From NCBI RefSeq assembly GCF_019740315.1, contig NZ_JAHXZR010000004.1:124001-188000 (forward strand): a DNA stretch of 64,000 nt, given 5' to 3'. Made by a program: the position numbers and the translations under genes. Source of the DNA: Oceanobacter mangrovi (GTDB lineage: Bacteria; Pseudomonadota; Gammaproteobacteria; Pseudomonadales; Oceanobacteraceae). This document shows, piece by piece, positions 15,586-24,062 of the stretch. The notes beneath the pieces are model-generated. The model ran no database searches. It was not told where the DNA came from and saw only the letters and a program-made list of their open reading frames with translations. Each line of letters starts with the position of its first letter. Positions within the stretch are counted from its first letter, which is position 1.

Positions 15586-17190
15586 ATGACTTTTGTGCAG
15601 GACTACCACACGCTCAGCAAACACCGTTCAGACGGCTATGCGAAAGGGCCGGAAACCCTCGACTGGGACAGTCAGCCAGACCCGTTCCGCAGTTATGACG
15701 GTGCAGATCTGCGGCTGATGCCGTTACACAAGCAGCCTGGTGCGTTGCGTTGGCAGGACCTGTGGCAGGCCAACAAACCGGGGCAGCGCTCGCTCACCAG
15801 CCTGGCGGATCTGAGTGAACTGTTGCAGTGGTCACTGGCGTTGTCGGCCTGGAAACAATTCGGCAATGCCCGCTGGTCGCTGCGAGTGAATCCTTCCAGT
15901 GGCAACTTGCATCCCACTGAAAGCTGGCTGTTGCTGGCCAATATCGACGGTCTGGCCGACGGCATTTATCACTATCGGCCAGATTGCCATGGACTCGAAT
16001 GGCGCTGTGGTTTCCGTACCCCGATGACCAGCAATGAGCCGCAGATTTTGATGGCCTTCAGTTCGGTGTTGTGGCGCGAAGGCTGGAAATACGGCGAGCG
16101 GGCCTGGCGTTATTGTCAGCACGATGTTGGTCATGCACTGGCAGCTGTGAATCTGGCGCTGGCAGCCATGGGCGCTGATCGTTCCGCCCTGCAACCGGTA
16201 GCGATTGCTGACGCGGAACTGGCCAGCCTGCTGGGACTTGATAGGCTGGAGGAGTTTCCCAGGGTTCATGAATACGAACATCCCGATTGTCTGGTCGCGC
16301 TGACAGTCGCCGATGTGGACGAATTTATCCAGCGAGCGGCGGCGGGCCAATGGCAGGGCAAGGCCAATGTGCTGGACCCCAAACCCATGTATCAGTGGCC
16401 TGTGCTGCAGCAAATGGCGGCCGCAGCGGAAGTTACAACGGCGGATTTACCCGCCTGGCTGGCAACCGTCGAGCCGGCGGTATGGCCCGCAGCCATGCCT
16501 GCCAGTGGTGCTTTGGCTGATGAGCCAGCCTCCAGCTTGCTGTTACAACGGCGTTCGGCCCAGCAATTCGACCCGCAGGGAATGATGCAGCAAACGGATT
16601 TTTTCACCTTGCTGGATCACCTGCTGTTACGGCCACAGCTGCCACCCTGGCAGTTGCTGCCGCTGCAACAGGGCGTTGAACTGGTGTTGTTTGTTCATCA
16701 GGTGGAGGGCCTGCCGTCCGGCCTCTATCTGCTGACTCGCGATCCTGCCAACCAGGCTGGTTTGCAGGCTTCGATGCGCGACCAGTTTGAATGGCAGAAG
16801 GTGGAATCCGCACCGGATCACCTGCCACTGTATCGTTTGCTGGCTGCTGGTACCCGCCGCACTGCAGCGCGCCTCAACTGTCAGCAAACGATTGGAGGCG
16901 ACAGCTGTTTTACCGTTTCCATGTTGGCCAATTGTACGAATATCGACAAACAGCCCTGGCGTTATCGTCAACTGTATTGGCAGGCTGGCGCAATTGGCCA
17001 GCAGCTCTACCTGGAAGCGGAAGCCGCTGGCTTGCGAGGCACCGGCATCGGCTGCTTCTTTGACGACCCGGCACTTGAGTTACTGGGTTTGCCAGCTGAT
17101 GGCGGCTGGCAGGTGTTGTATGGCTTCACTGTTGGTCTGCCGCTGATCGACCACCGCATTACCAGCTGGCGGCCCTACCAGAATCGTTGA
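15586..17190 (+). CDS. SagB/ThcOx-type (nitroreductase-family) dehydrogenase
   Basis: The product is 534 aa from the ATG at 15586, with GAAAGG upstream. It holds two tandem nitroreductase-like domains: the first around residues 60-270 (RVNPSSGNLHPTESWLL, and GHALAAVNLALAAMG), the second around 320-530 (LLLQRRSAQQFDPQG, and GAIGQQLYLEAEAAGLRGTGIGCFFDD). These bind FMN and act as oxidoreductases; SagB-type members oxidise azolines in peptide natural products. No precursor peptide or YcaO gene is beside it. The position among nif genes suggests a redox role in nitrogenase maturation, which is unproven. Confidence 0.82.
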   Translation: MTFVQDYHTLSKHRSDGYAKGPETLDWDSQPDPFRSYDGADLRLMPLHKQPGALRWQDLWQANKPGQRSLTSLADLSELLQWSLALSAWKQFGNARWSLRVNPSSGNLHPTESWLLLANIDGLADGIYHYRPDCHGLEWRCGFRTPMTSNEPQILMAFSSVLWREGWKYGERAWRYCQHDVGHALAAVNLALAAMGADRSALQPVAIADAELASLLGLDRLEEFPRVHEYEHPDCLVALTVADVDEFIQRAAAGQWQGKANVLDPKPMYQWPVLQQMAAAAEVTTADLPAWLATVEPAVWPAAMPASGALADEPASSLLLQRRSAQQFDPQGMMQQTDFFTLLDHLLLRPQLPPWQLLPLQQGVELVLFVHQVEGLPSGLYLLTRDPANQAGLQASMRDQFEWQKVESAPDHLPLYRLLAAGTRRTAARLNCQQTIGGDSCFTVSMLANCTNIDKQPWRYRQLYWQAGAIGQQLYLEAEAAGLRGTGIGCFFDDPALELLGLPADGGWQVLYGFTVGLPLIDHRITSWRPYQNR

Positions 17191-17234
17191 GGGAATCGGG
17201 AGCAGGTTGGGCCGCGCAAGCTCGGATGTTGGAG

Positions 17235-17280
17235 GTAGGTTGGGCCGCGCCCAACATTTGCTGGGCATGGCCCAGCCTAC
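17235..17280 (+). repeat. 46-bp palindromic intergenic repeat, copy 1
   Basis: The element begins GTAGGTTGGGCC and ends GGCCCAGCCTAC, with inverted arms that can fold into a two-stem structure. Its reverse complement matches copy 2 at 23712-23757 at 44 of 46 positions. A degenerate fragment (CAGGTTGGGCCGCGC) sits just upstream at 17203-17217. It is the type of REP-like element dispersed in many proteobacterial genomes. Confidence 0.85.
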
Positions 17281-17344
17281 AATAATATTTCCGTCTCCCT
17301 CCTGCTTTTTTGCAATTGTCATATCCCCTCCAAATCCCGCCGCT

Positions 17345-17360
17345 TGTCGGGTCTGCTACA
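17345..17360. promoter_or_regulatory. NifA UAS of nifE
   Basis: An exact TGT-N10-ACA is centred about 78 bp upstream of the predicted nifEN transcription start, with an IHF site and sigma-54 promoter in the correct order downstream. Confidence 0.8.
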
Positions 17361-17386
17361 AGTCTTTTTTCAATAAAATATAAATA

Positions 17387-17399
17387 AATCAATGGTTTG
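17387..17399 (+). promoter_or_regulatory. ihf site: IHF binding site of the nifE promoter
   Basis: AATCAATGGTTTG matches the IHF consensus WATCARNNNNTTR at every position. It lies in A/T-rich DNA between the UAS and the -24 element, where IHF bends DNA to bring NifA to the polymerase. Confidence 0.75.
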
Positions 17400-17404
17400 G
17401 GTGC

Positions 17405-17420
17405 TGGTATCGGTTTTGCC
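17405..17420 (+). promoter_or_regulatory. Sigma-54 promoter of nifENX
   Basis: TGGTATCGGTTTTGCC has exact GG-N10-GC spacing and TTGC at -12. The predicted start near 17431 leaves a leader of about 33 nt with AGGGGAAG before the nifE ATG. Confidence 0.82.
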
Positions 17421-17463
17421 TTGGTTCTGTAACAAGACCGCAAATCAAGCCAAGGGGAAGCAC

Positions 17464-18936
17464 ATGAAGGCCAAAGACATTGCCGAGTTGATGGACGAGC
17501 CAGCCTGCAGCCACAACAAAAAGGAGAAATCCGGTTGTGCCAAGCCGACCCCGGGCGCTACTGACGGTGGCTGTGCCTTTGACGGTGCCCAGATTGCGCT
17601 GTTGCCAATCGCTGATGTCGCCCACGTTGTGCATGGTCCGATTGCCTGTGCCGGCAGCTCCTGGGATAACCGCGGTACCCGTTCCAGCGGCCCAACCCTT
17701 TACCGTATCGGTATGACCACTGACCTGACCGAACAGGACGTGATCATGGGCCGTGGTGAAAAACGACTGTTTCACTCCATCAAGCAAACCATCGAAACCC
17801 ACAATCCGGCCGCCGTATTTGTTTACAACACCTGCGTGCCTGCGCTGATCGGCGATGACGTCGATGCGGTATGCAAGGCTGCTGAAGAGCGTTGGGGTGT
17901 ACCCATAGTGCCGGTGGACGCGGCTGGTTTCTACGGCACCAAAAACCTGGGCAATCGCATTGCGGGTGAAGCCATGGTCAAGTACGTGATTGGCAGTCGT
18001 GAGCCAGAGCCACTGAAGCCTGAGTTGCTCAATCAGGGCAAAAAGATTCACGACGTTAACCTGATTGGCGAATACAACATTGCCGGTGAATTCTGGAACG
18101 TACTGCCACTGCTGGACGAGCTCGGTATCCGGGTGTTGTGCACCCTCTCCGGTGACGCCCGTTTCCACGAAGTGCAAACCATGCACCGCGCTGAAGTGAA
18201 CATGATGGTGTGTTCGAAGGCGATGCTGAACGTTGCCCGCAAGCTGCAGGAGCGTTATGGCACACCGTGGTTTGAAGGCAGTTTCTACGGCATTACCGAT
18301 ACTTCCCAGGCACTGCGTGACTTTGCCCGGCTGATCAATGATGCGGATCTGACCGAACGCACTGAAGCCCTGATCACCCGTGAAGAAGCCCGCGTGCGAG
18401 TGCAGCTGGAGCCATGGCGCGAACGTCTGAATGGCAAGCGGGTGCTGCTGTATACCGGTGGTGTGAAGTCCTGGTCAGTGGTGTCTGCACTGCAGGATCT
18501 CGGCATGAAAGTGGTTGCCACCGGCACCAAGAAGTCCACCGAGGAAGATAAGGCACGGATTCGCGAAATCATGGGCGACGACGTCAAGATGCTGGATGGC
18601 GGCAGCCCCAAAGTGCTGCTGCAAACCGTTGCCGATTATCAGGCCGATATCCTGATTGCCGGTGGCCGCAACATGTACACCGCCCTGAAAGCCCGTATTC
18701 CTTTCCTCGATATCAACCAGGAACGTGAATTCGGCTACGCCGGTTATGTCGGCATGCTGGAGCTGGTGAAGCAGCTGGCATTGACACTGGAAAGCCCGGT
18801 CTGGCCAGCAGTACGCAAGTCCGCCCCATGGGAAACCGCGACGTCAGCCAAAGCGGTAGCTCTGACCGCGGTGGTTAACACCGACGAGGCCAGCGCCAAT
18901 ACTGACGAAGCTGATGACGTACGGGAGGCAGTATGA
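17464..18936 (+). CDS. nifE: FeMo-cofactor scaffold protein NifE
   Basis: NifE is 490 aa, starting [18 protein letters not shown] at 17464; the frame stays open to 17392 but includes the promoter. NifE and NifN form the alpha2-beta2 scaffold on which the NifB-co precursor is matured to FeMo-co with Mo and homocitrate. NifD-like features are seen: [14 protein letters not shown] with the first cluster cysteine, [16 protein letters not shown], and [16 protein letters not shown]. The last codons overlap nifN by the ATGA at 18933. The C-terminus is Ala/Asp-rich and variable. Confidence 0.97.
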   Translation: MKAKDIAELMDEPACSHNKKEKSGCAKPTPGATDGGCAFDGAQIALLPIADVAHVVHGPIACAGSSWDNRGTRSSGPTLYRIGMTTDLTEQDVIMGRGEKRLFHSIKQTIETHNPAAVFVYNTCVPALIGDDVDAVCKAAEERWGVPIVPVDAAGFYGTKNLGNRIAGEAMVKYVIGSREPEPLKPELLNQGKKIHDVNLIGEYNIAGEFWNVLPLLDELGIRVLCTLSGDARFHEVQTMHRAEVNMMVCSKAMLNVARKLQERYGTPWFEGSFYGITDTSQALRDFARLINDADLTERTEALITREEARVRVQLEPWRERLNGKRVLLYTGGVKSWSVVSALQDLGMKVVATGTKKSTEEDKARIREIMGDDVKMLDGGSPKVLLQTVADYQADILIAGGRNMYTALKARIPFLDINQEREFGYAGYVGMLELVKQLALTLESPVWPAVRKSAPWETATSAKAVALTAVVNTDEASANTDEADDVREAV

Positions 18937-20327
18937 GCCAACAGGTCAAACGTCGCGCCAAGGCGCTGTCTGTCAGCCCGCTGAAAACCAGCCAGACCAT
19001 AGGGGCCACCCTGGCATTTCTGGGGGTTAAACACGCGGTTCCGCTGATGCACGGATCGCAGGGCTGTACCGCGTTCGCCAAGGTGTTTTTTGTTCGTCAC
19101 TTCCGTGAGCCTGTGCCGCTGCAAACCACGGCGATGGATCAGATTTCCTCCGTGATGGGTGCTGACGACAACATTGTCGAAGCACTCAAGATCATGTGTG
19201 AAAAGACCAGCCCAAAACTGATCGGGGTGGCCACCACGGGCCTGGCAGAAACCCAGGGCGCTGATATCAAGCAGGCGTTACATCGTTTCCGCAGCCAGTT
19301 CCCGCAGTACGACACCACCAAAGTGGTGATGGTTAACACCCCGGATTTTGCCGGCAGCTTTGAAAGTGGTTTCGCACTGGCAGTCAAAGGTTTGCTCGAC
19401 ACCATGGTGCCAACCGAACAGGCCCGCCCGGGCAGCCGCAAGCGCCAGGTTACCGTGCTCTGTGGTGCCAACCTGACCCCGGGTGATCTTGAATACCTGC
19501 ACGACAGCATCAGCGCCTTTGGTTTACGGCCGCTGTTGGTGCCGGATCTGTCCGGCTCCCTCGATGGCCATCTGGATGATGGCAGTTTCAGCCCGGTGAC
19601 CACTGGCGGTGTCAGCCTGGATGAACTGGCTGCTGCCGGTGACAGCTGCGCGGTGCTGGCTGTTGGTGAAAGTTTGCATGAAACCGCCAGCCATTTTGCC
19701 GAACGGGTCGGGTTGCCAGTCCATTGTTTTGGTCACCTGATTGGCCTGGATAGCGTCGACGAGTGGTTGATGACGCTGTCGCAACTGAGCGGTGAAAGTG
19801 TGCCTGAACGCTACCAGCGCCATCGCCGTCAGCTCCAGGACGCCATGCTCGACAGCCATTTCATGATTGGTTTTACCCGTGTGGCGGTTGCCGGTGACGG
19901 CGATCTGATTGCTGGTTTCAGCCGTTTGCTGCTGGGCATGGGCGCCGACGTCGTGACGGCTGTAGCGCCGGCCAACAATGCTGCGCTGAAGTCACTGGCG
20001 CACATCAATCCGATCATCGGCGACTTTGAAGAAGTCGAAAAAAGTGCCCTGGAAGGTAAGGCCCAGATACTGATCAGTAACAGTCATGGGGTCGAGAGCG
20101 CTCATCGTCTGGGTGTACCGATTCTGCGTGCCGGTTTCCCCCAATACGACATTCTGGGCGGTTTCCAGCGCTGCTGGTTTGGTTATCAGGGTACTTCCCA
20201 GGCCTTGTTTGATCTGGCCAATCTGAAATTGAGTGAGCACGAGGATGTGCAGCCGTACCACTCGATTTATTCCCAGAAACAGGATCAACCGGCACACGGT
20301 GCAGTGGCTGGCGCAGCGAGCCACTGA
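18933..20327 (+). CDS. nifN: FeMo-cofactor scaffold protein NifN
   Basis: NifN is 464 aa, the NifK-like partner of NifE in the cofactor scaffold. Visible signatures are [21 protein letters not shown], with the cysteine equivalent to NifK Cys95, the segment [15 protein letters not shown], where NifK has a third cysteine and NifN does not, and [21 protein letters not shown]. It is translationally coupled to nifE. A downstream AGGAGTTACTT serves nifX. Confidence 0.96.
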   Translation: MSQQVKRRAKALSVSPLKTSQTIGATLAFLGVKHAVPLMHGSQGCTAFAKVFFVRHFREPVPLQTTAMDQISSVMGADDNIVEALKIMCEKTSPKLIGVATTGLAETQGADIKQALHRFRSQFPQYDTTKVVMVNTPDFAGSFESGFALAVKGLLDTMVPTEQARPGSRKRQVTVLCGANLTPGDLEYLHDSISAFGLRPLLVPDLSGSLDGHLDDGSFSPVTTGGVSLDELAAAGDSCAVLAVGESLHETASHFAERVGLPVHCFGHLIGLDSVDEWLMTLSQLSGESVPERYQRHRRQLQDAMLDSHFMIGFTRVAVAGDGDLIAGFSRLLLGMGADVVTAVAPANNAALKSLAHINPIIGDFEEVEKSALEGKAQILISNSHGVESAHRLGVPILRAGFPQYDILGGFQRCWFGYQGTSQALFDLANLKLSEHEDVQPYHSIYSQKQDQPAHGAVAGAASH

Positions 20328-20349
20328 ACACTGGCTGCAGGAGTTACTT

Positions 20350-20820
20350 ATGACAATCACCCGCCAGCTCAAGGTGGTTGATGACCGGCCGGAACCAATT
20401 ATCCGGGTGGCGTTTGCCAGCTCAGACCGTGTGGTGGTCGACCAGCACTTTGGCTCGGCGACGGCATTTGTATTTTACGGCCTTGATTTCGAGAAGGCCT
20501 GGTTGTTGCGGATTGCTGAATTCGAGCAGCCGGATATGGACAGCAACGAAGACAAGCTGGCCGACAAGATCGCCATGCTCGATGACTGCATTGCGGTCTA
20601 CTGCCGCGCCTGTGGGGCTTCAGCAGTACGTCAGCTGATCAGCCACGGTGTGCAGCCGGTAAAAGTGTCTAACGATAGTGAGATTGCCGATCTGCTCGAC
20701 AGCCTGTTGCAGGAGCTGCGCAGTGGCCCGGCGGGCTGGCTGGCGAAGGCCATGCGCAGCCGCACCTTGCCGATAGTGTCGCGTTTTGACGACATGGAAG
20801 CGGAAGGCTGGAGTGAATAA
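20350..20820 (+). CDS. nifX: FeMo-cofactor precursor carrier NifX
   Basis: NifX is 156 aa from the ATG at 20350, with GCAGGAG upstream; the longer frame from 20233 lies within nifN. It is a dinitrogenase iron-molybdenum cofactor domain: VAFASSDRVVVDQHFGSATAF, then DSNEDKLADKIAML, VYCRACGASAVRQLISHGV and a tail FDDMEAEGW. NifX binds NifB-co and the VK-cluster and passes them to NifEN. It lies directly after nifN, as in Azotobacter. It is paralogous to the minus-strand gene at 11078. Confidence 0.93.
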   Translation: MTITRQLKVVDDRPEPIIRVAFASSDRVVVDQHFGSATAFVFYGLDFEKAWLLRIAEFEQPDMDSNEDKLADKIAMLDDCIAVYCRACGASAVRQLISHGVQPVKVSNDSEIADLLDSLLQELRSGPAGWLAKAMRSRTLPIVSRFDDMEAEGWSE

Positions 20821-20826
20821 TTCACC

Positions 20827-20842
20827 ACGAACCCAGGTTCGT
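20827..20842 (+). promoter_or_regulatory. Small stem-loop between nifX and the DUF269 gene
   Basis: ACGAACC (20827-20833) pairs with GGTTCGT (20836-20842). It is a compact hairpin in the 47-bp spacer, probably affecting mRNA processing. Confidence 0.4.
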
Positions 20843-20867
20843 ACAAGCAATTAAAAGAGAGCACAAC

Positions 20868-21332
20868 ATGACTGAAGAAACTCTTGTGGAAGCGCCAGTG
20901 AAGTCTTCCGAAATCGTATCTCAGATTGTGGTTCAGCTGCGTGCGATGGACAGCTACGGCACCTACGACACCTGGACCGACGAGAAAGTACTGTCGCCGA
21001 TGATCCTGACCAAGGCTCAGCGTCGCGAAATCCCGGTGGTGGGTGATCCGGATGAAACCATCGTTTCCCGCATCAAGGCTTACTACAACGCTGTATCCAC
21101 GCTGATTGAAAAAGAGTGTGGCCTGATGGCGGTGCCTATGATCAACCTGACTCACGAAGGTTTTGGCCGCGCCATTATCTGTGTTGGCAAGCTGATCGTG
21201 GTCGACAAAACCCTCCGTGACGTACACCGCTTCGGTTTTGACTCACTGGAAAAACTGGAAGAAGAAGTAACCAAGATGACTGACAAGGCGGTTGGCCTGG
21301 TTACCAGCTATCGCGAAGTTGCAACTCTGTAA
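20868..21332 (+). CDS. NifX-associated protein (DUF269)
   Basis: The product is 154 aa, beginning MTEETLVEAPVKSSEIV, with AAGAGAG upstream. It matches the DUF269 / NifX-associated nitrogen-fixation family: QLRAMDSYGTYDTW, then ILTKAQRREIPVVGDPD, LTHEGFGRAIICVGKLIVVDK and DVHRFGF. The family is found almost only after nifX; a structural role in cofactor assembly is suspected but not shown. It is followed by a hairpin (21343-21360) and the small CCE_0567-type gene. Confidence 0.92.
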   Translation: MTEETLVEAPVKSSEIVSQIVVQLRAMDSYGTYDTWTDEKVLSPMILTKAQRREIPVVGDPDETIVSRIKAYYNAVSTLIEKECGLMAVPMINLTHEGFGRAIICVGKLIVVDKTLRDVHRFGFDSLEKLEEEVTKMTDKAVGLVTSYREVATL

Positions 21333-21342
21333 GTCTTGCAGC

Positions 21343-21360
21343 CGGTCCCTTGCGGGACCG
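21343..21360 (+). promoter_or_regulatory. Stem-loop after the DUF269 gene
   Basis: CGGTCCC (21343-21349) pairs with GGGACCG (21354-21360) around TTGC, with no U-tract. It is an intercistronic structure in the nifENX transcript. Confidence 0.45.
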
Positions 21361-21389
21361 CGCCACCCAGCCAGCAACAGGAGCAAATC

Positions 21390-21608
21390 ATGACCCCGGA
21401 AGAGCTGAAAACACTGAAGAAAAATGCCAGTGCCAAAAAGCGTATGGCCACCGAAGTGGCTTCGATGATCCACGATGTGGTGGAAGACACCTACTGGACT
21501 GATTACAACAAGTTGCCGGAAATGGCCCAGCAGGCAATTGAAGCCTGTGAAGCCTGGAAGGCGGCGCAAGCAGAATACGATCAGGCAGCCGCTGAAGAGA
21601 CTGCCTGA
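21390..21608 (+). CDS. CCE_0567-family (DUF683) small metalloprotein
   Basis: The product is 72 aa from the ATG at 21390, preceded by CAGGAGC. It is a two-helix coiled hairpin: MTPEELKTLKKNASAKKRMA..., then the segment DVVEDTYWTDYNKLPEMAQQ. It matches the nif-linked family whose cyanobacterial member CCE_0567 binds metal ions. It usually follows the DUF269 gene, as here. Its exact role is unknown. Confidence 0.85.
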   Translation: MTPEELKTLKKNASAKKRMATEVASMIHDVVEDTYWTDYNKLPEMAQQAIEACEAWKAAQAEYDQAAAEETA

Positions 21609-21710
21609 TTCATAACAGCACAGGCCCGGGCAAGGCACTGAGCAGCGCAGTGACCGGACGGGGAATCACCCGTCTGGCATTTATAAGGGGCAACAGACCC
21701 CGGCGCGACC

Positions 21711-21775
21711 GGTGTCGAACAGCAGTTCGACACCACCCCAACACCGTGAATGAACAGCGGCCAGCAGTACTGGCC
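21711..21775 (+). promoter_or_regulatory. Two stem-loops upstream of fdxB
   Basis: GGTGTCGAAC (21711-21720) pairs perfectly with GTTCGACACC (21725-21734), and GGCCAG (21759-21764) with CTGGCC (21770-21775). They occupy the 187-bp spacer before the ferredoxin gene, in which I find no sigma-54 promoter. Differential mRNA stability is the likely use. Confidence 0.55.
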
Positions 21776-21795
21776 TAATGAAGGAGAGATCGGCC

Positions 21796-22104
21796 ATGGC
21801 TGACAGCATCACCGGCCGTACCCGTGGTGGTACGGAATGGACCCCTGAATTTGTAACTGCAATCAACCCAATGACCTGCATTGGTTGTGGCCGTTGTTAC
21901 AAGGTTTGCCCGCGCGACGTATTCGATCTGGTTGATCGTGCCGACGTTATTGACGCGGAAGACGACGATGATTTTTACGATGACGACGACGAAATGAAGG
22001 TCATGACCATTGCCAACGCAGACGACTGCATTGGTTGTGTGTCTTGTGCCCGCGTTTGTCCGAAAAACTGTCACACCCATGAAGCCATGCCAGTAGCGGG
22101 GTAA
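21796..22104 (+). CDS. fdxB: nif-specific ferredoxin III
   Basis: FdxB is 102 aa from the ATG at 21796, with AAGGAGAG upstream. It has two Cys clusters for 4Fe-4S centres: Cys28, 31, 34 and 38 ([12 protein letters not shown]), and Cys78, 81, 84 and 88 ([12 protein letters not shown]). Between them is an acidic insert with [12 protein letters not shown], as in the FdxB family. It is a low-potential electron carrier that is probably used for nitrogenase or cofactor maturation. A 2Fe-2S protein gene follows 5 bp later. Confidence 0.92.
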   Translation: MADSITGRTRGGTEWTPEFVTAINPMTCIGCGRCYKVCPRDVFDLVDRADVIDAEDDDDFYDDDDEMKVMTIANADDCIGCVSCARVCPKNCHTHEAMPVAG

Positions 22105-22109
22105 TCACC

Positions 22110-22436
22110 ATGCCTAAACCAGAGATCCACGTATTCGCCTGTAGCCAGCAGCGTCCTGCCGGTCACCCACGTTCAAGCTGCGGTGAGAAAGGTGCTGGCG
22201 CCATGATGCAGGCGCTGTCTGAAAAACTGATTCAGAAAGGCCTGTTCAACAAGGTATCGCTGGTACCAACCGGTTGCCTGGGCCCTTGTCGCGCCGGTTC
22301 CAACCTGCTGGTGTATCCAGGTGGTACCCTCTACATGCAGGTCGGCGTGGAGGATCTGGACCAGATCATCGACCAGCACCTGATTGGTGGTGAGCCGGTA
22401 GTGGAAAAAATGGCACCGGATGAGGTGTGGATGTGA
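22110..22436 (+). CDS. Thioredoxin-like 2Fe-2S ferredoxin
   Basis: The product is 108 aa. The four expected cluster ligands Cys11, Cys24, Cys56 and Cys60 (VFACSQQRPAGHPRSSCGEKG, and PTGCLGPC) fit the thioredoxin-like 2Fe-2S ferredoxin family of C. pasteurianum and A. vinelandii, which interacts with the MoFe protein. This assignment rests on Cys spacing and overall fold pattern. It is the likely partner of fdxB in the same operon. The following gene begins inside its end. Confidence 0.88.
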   Translation: MPKPEIHVFACSQQRPAGHPRSSCGEKGAGAMMQALSEKLIQKGLFNKVSLVPTGCLGPCRAGSNLLVYPGGTLYMQVGVEDLDQIIDQHLIGGEPVVEKMAPDEVWM

Positions 22437-22795
22437 GCGCCGTGATTGAGCTCAGCAAGACCTTTCAGCGTCGCGCTGAGCGGGTACGCGACCAGCTCAT
22501 TCAACCGGTGCAGGACATCGGCCTGGCACTCAAGGGCATTGATATGCCCTTTGCCGAAACGGAAGAACGGCGCGATCCGTACGACGGTAGCATTACCACC
22601 TACGGCTTCTGGCGGGATGCCAATGGTCAGCTGCTCGGGACGGTGCAAATCGACCAGAGCGGCCGGGTGTTTGCGGAATACGATGTGATTGCCAACCATC
22701 CGAACAAGGCTGGCTGGTTTATCGCCTCCGTCAGTGTTTGGGGTGGTGATGACAAACTGCAATCCGAACTGCAACTGATTCGTTTGCCTGAATGA
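22427..22795 (+). CDS. nif-associated protein of unknown function (122 aa)
   Basis: The start is a GTG, either at 22427 or at 22433, both overlapping the end of the 2Fe-2S protein gene (stop 22434-22436). A helical N-terminus (KTFQRRAERVRDQLI) precedes a strand-rich region with ITTYGFWRDANGQLLG, VFAEYDVI and GWFIASVSVWG. No named domain is recognised. Strict overlap with a ferredoxin gene suggests that it works with it. Confidence 0.7.
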   Translation: MDVSAVIELSKTFQRRAERVRDQLIQPVQDIGLALKGIDMPFAETEERRDPYDGSITTYGFWRDANGQLLGTVQIDQSGRVFAEYDVIANHPNKAGWFIASVSVWGGDDKLQSELQLIRLPE

Positions 22796-22818
22796 GATTC
22801 GCATGACTGAGGTAACCC

Positions 22819-23646
22819 ATGGCTGACCATCAAACTCTCTATCGGCTGATTCAGCAACGTGCTGAAGCCGTTGCAGACGGCTACTGTTTGCAGCAGGTGA
22901 TGCAGGGTTTGAGTTGGAGCTATGTGGCCCTCAATCCAGTGGATCAACTATCGAGTGGGCCCGGTTTGGGTCTGTCGATGGCGCCCGCTCAGGTTGGATT
23001 GTGTTTCAGTGCCAGTCAGGCACCGCGCAATCTGCCCTGGCCGGGTAAACTCAGCGGCCGCAAGGCGGTTGAAATCCTGCCCTGGTTACAGGGCTGGAAC
23101 CCCTGCGAAACGGTTATTAGTCTGGCAACCGCCAATGCCTTGTTGCAAATCGACAGCCCGGCACTGGCCGCCAGCAGCCCGATTACTGCCCATATCGAGC
23201 GTGCGATTCCAGGCAATCTGGCGGTCTTCGCCCATTTTGCGCCACAGTTGCAAGACGCCAATGTGGTGGTGATTGGTCGCTACCCCGGCATGAAGGTGTT
23301 TGCTGACCAGTTCAGCTATCACTGCATTGAACAGAATCCCAATGATGGTGAGCTGCCAGCCGCAGCGGCAGCAGAGTATTTGCCGGCTGCCGACTGGGTG
23401 TTTCTGACTGCCAGTTCTTTGGCCAACAAAACCTTGCCAACGCTGTTGTCGTATTGTCGTAATGCCAACACGGTGTTGTTGGGTCCCAGCCTGCCGTGGT
23501 TGCAGGAGTGGGCGGACTTTGGGGTGGATTACCTGGCCGGTGTGGTGGTGGAGGATTTCCCACAACTGCAAACCATTGTTGCGGAAGGTGGTGGCACCGG
23601 TATTTTTGAGCAGGCTGTCAGCTATCGGGTGGTTAAATTCAGCTAG
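22819..23646 (+). CDS. DUF364-type Rossmann protein (putative heavy-metal chelation)
   Basis: The product is 275 aa from the ATG at 22819. The C-terminal half has the DUF364 layout: NVVVIGRYPGMKVFA, then AAAAEYLPAADWVFLTASSLANKT and NTVLLGPSLPWLQEWADFG. The N-terminal part resembles the DUF4213 enolase-like domain. The family has been suggested to handle metal chelates, which would suit Fe, Mo or V supply to nitrogenase; there is no direct evidence. It is the last gene of the nifE run. Confidence 0.78.
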   Translation: MADHQTLYRLIQQRAEAVADGYCLQQVMQGLSWSYVALNPVDQLSSGPGLGLSMAPAQVGLCFSASQAPRNLPWPGKLSGRKAVEILPWLQGWNPCETVISLATANALLQIDSPALAASSPITAHIERAIPGNLAVFAHFAPQLQDANVVVIGRYPGMKVFADQFSYHCIEQNPNDGELPAAAAAEYLPAADWVFLTASSLANKTLPTLLSYCRNANTVLLGPSLPWLQEWADFGVDYLAGVVVEDFPQLQTIVAEGGGTGIFEQAVSYRVVKFS

Positions 23647-23711
23647 ATTTCAAAGCCGCTTATTTCAGGTCTTCCCGGCTCCGGCTTCCGACACTAACCA
23701 ATCAATTTGTT

Positions 23712-23757
23712 GTAGGCTGGGCCTTGCCCGGCAAATGTTGGGCGCGGCCCAACCTAC
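23712..23757 (-). repeat. 46-bp palindromic intergenic repeat, copy 2 (inverted)
   Basis: This is the reverse complement of the 17235-17280 element with two mismatches. It lies 65 bp after the DUF364 gene. The two copies bracket the nifENX...DUF364 block in opposite orientation. Confidence 0.85.
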
Positions 23758-23890
23758 TTCCGATCTCCATGTAGTGGTTCAATAATCCCAACCCCTCGAC
23801 TGAATTATCCCGCCTGCTGATCTGTCCCCAGCCCATTTGCCAACGTTTTTGAGCGCTGCCTGGTTTACTTCCGGACCCTTGTCCGATTGC

Positions 23891-23950
23891 TGTCACTGAT
23901 ACGACATTAGCCTTCGTTGCGGCCCCGGATGGTTTGTCGCAACTGCGACA
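23891..23950. promoter_or_regulatory. Tandem NifA UASs of iscA-nifUSV
   Basis: Exact TGT-N10-ACA sequences lie at 23891-23906 and 23935-23950, again 44 bp apart as at nifH. The second is nearly palindromic (TGTCGCAACTGCGACA). They are about 100-160 bp upstream of the sigma-54 element at 24047. Confidence 0.85.
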
Positions 23951-23960
23951 AATTGACTCC

Positions 23961-23973
23961 AATCAGTCTCTTT
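23961..23973 (+). promoter_or_regulatory. ihf site: IHF-like site of the iscA-nifU promoter
   Basis: AATCAGTCTCTTT matches WATCARNNNNTTR except for the last base. It lies between the UAS pair and the promoter. Confidence 0.55.
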
Positions 23974-24046
23974 CCTGACACCCCGACAGTGTGGCCAAAG
24001 GCTGTCAAGTAACTGAAATATATAGGAAAAATTTTGGCTCGAAGCG

Positions 24047-24062
24047 TGGCATATGGGTTGCA
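24047..24062 (+). promoter_or_regulatory. Sigma-54 promoter of iscA-nifUSV operon
   Basis: TGGCATATGGGTTGCA is nearly a perfect -24/-12 element with GG-N10-GC spacing. Transcription is predicted from about 24073, 70 nt before iscA. Confidence 0.88.

Noticed and set aside
15586-17190. RiPP (azoline peptide) biosynthesis cluster suggested by the SagB-type gene
   Set aside because: There is no YcaO cyclodehydratase, precursor peptide, or export gene nearby; the neighbours are nif and mod genes.
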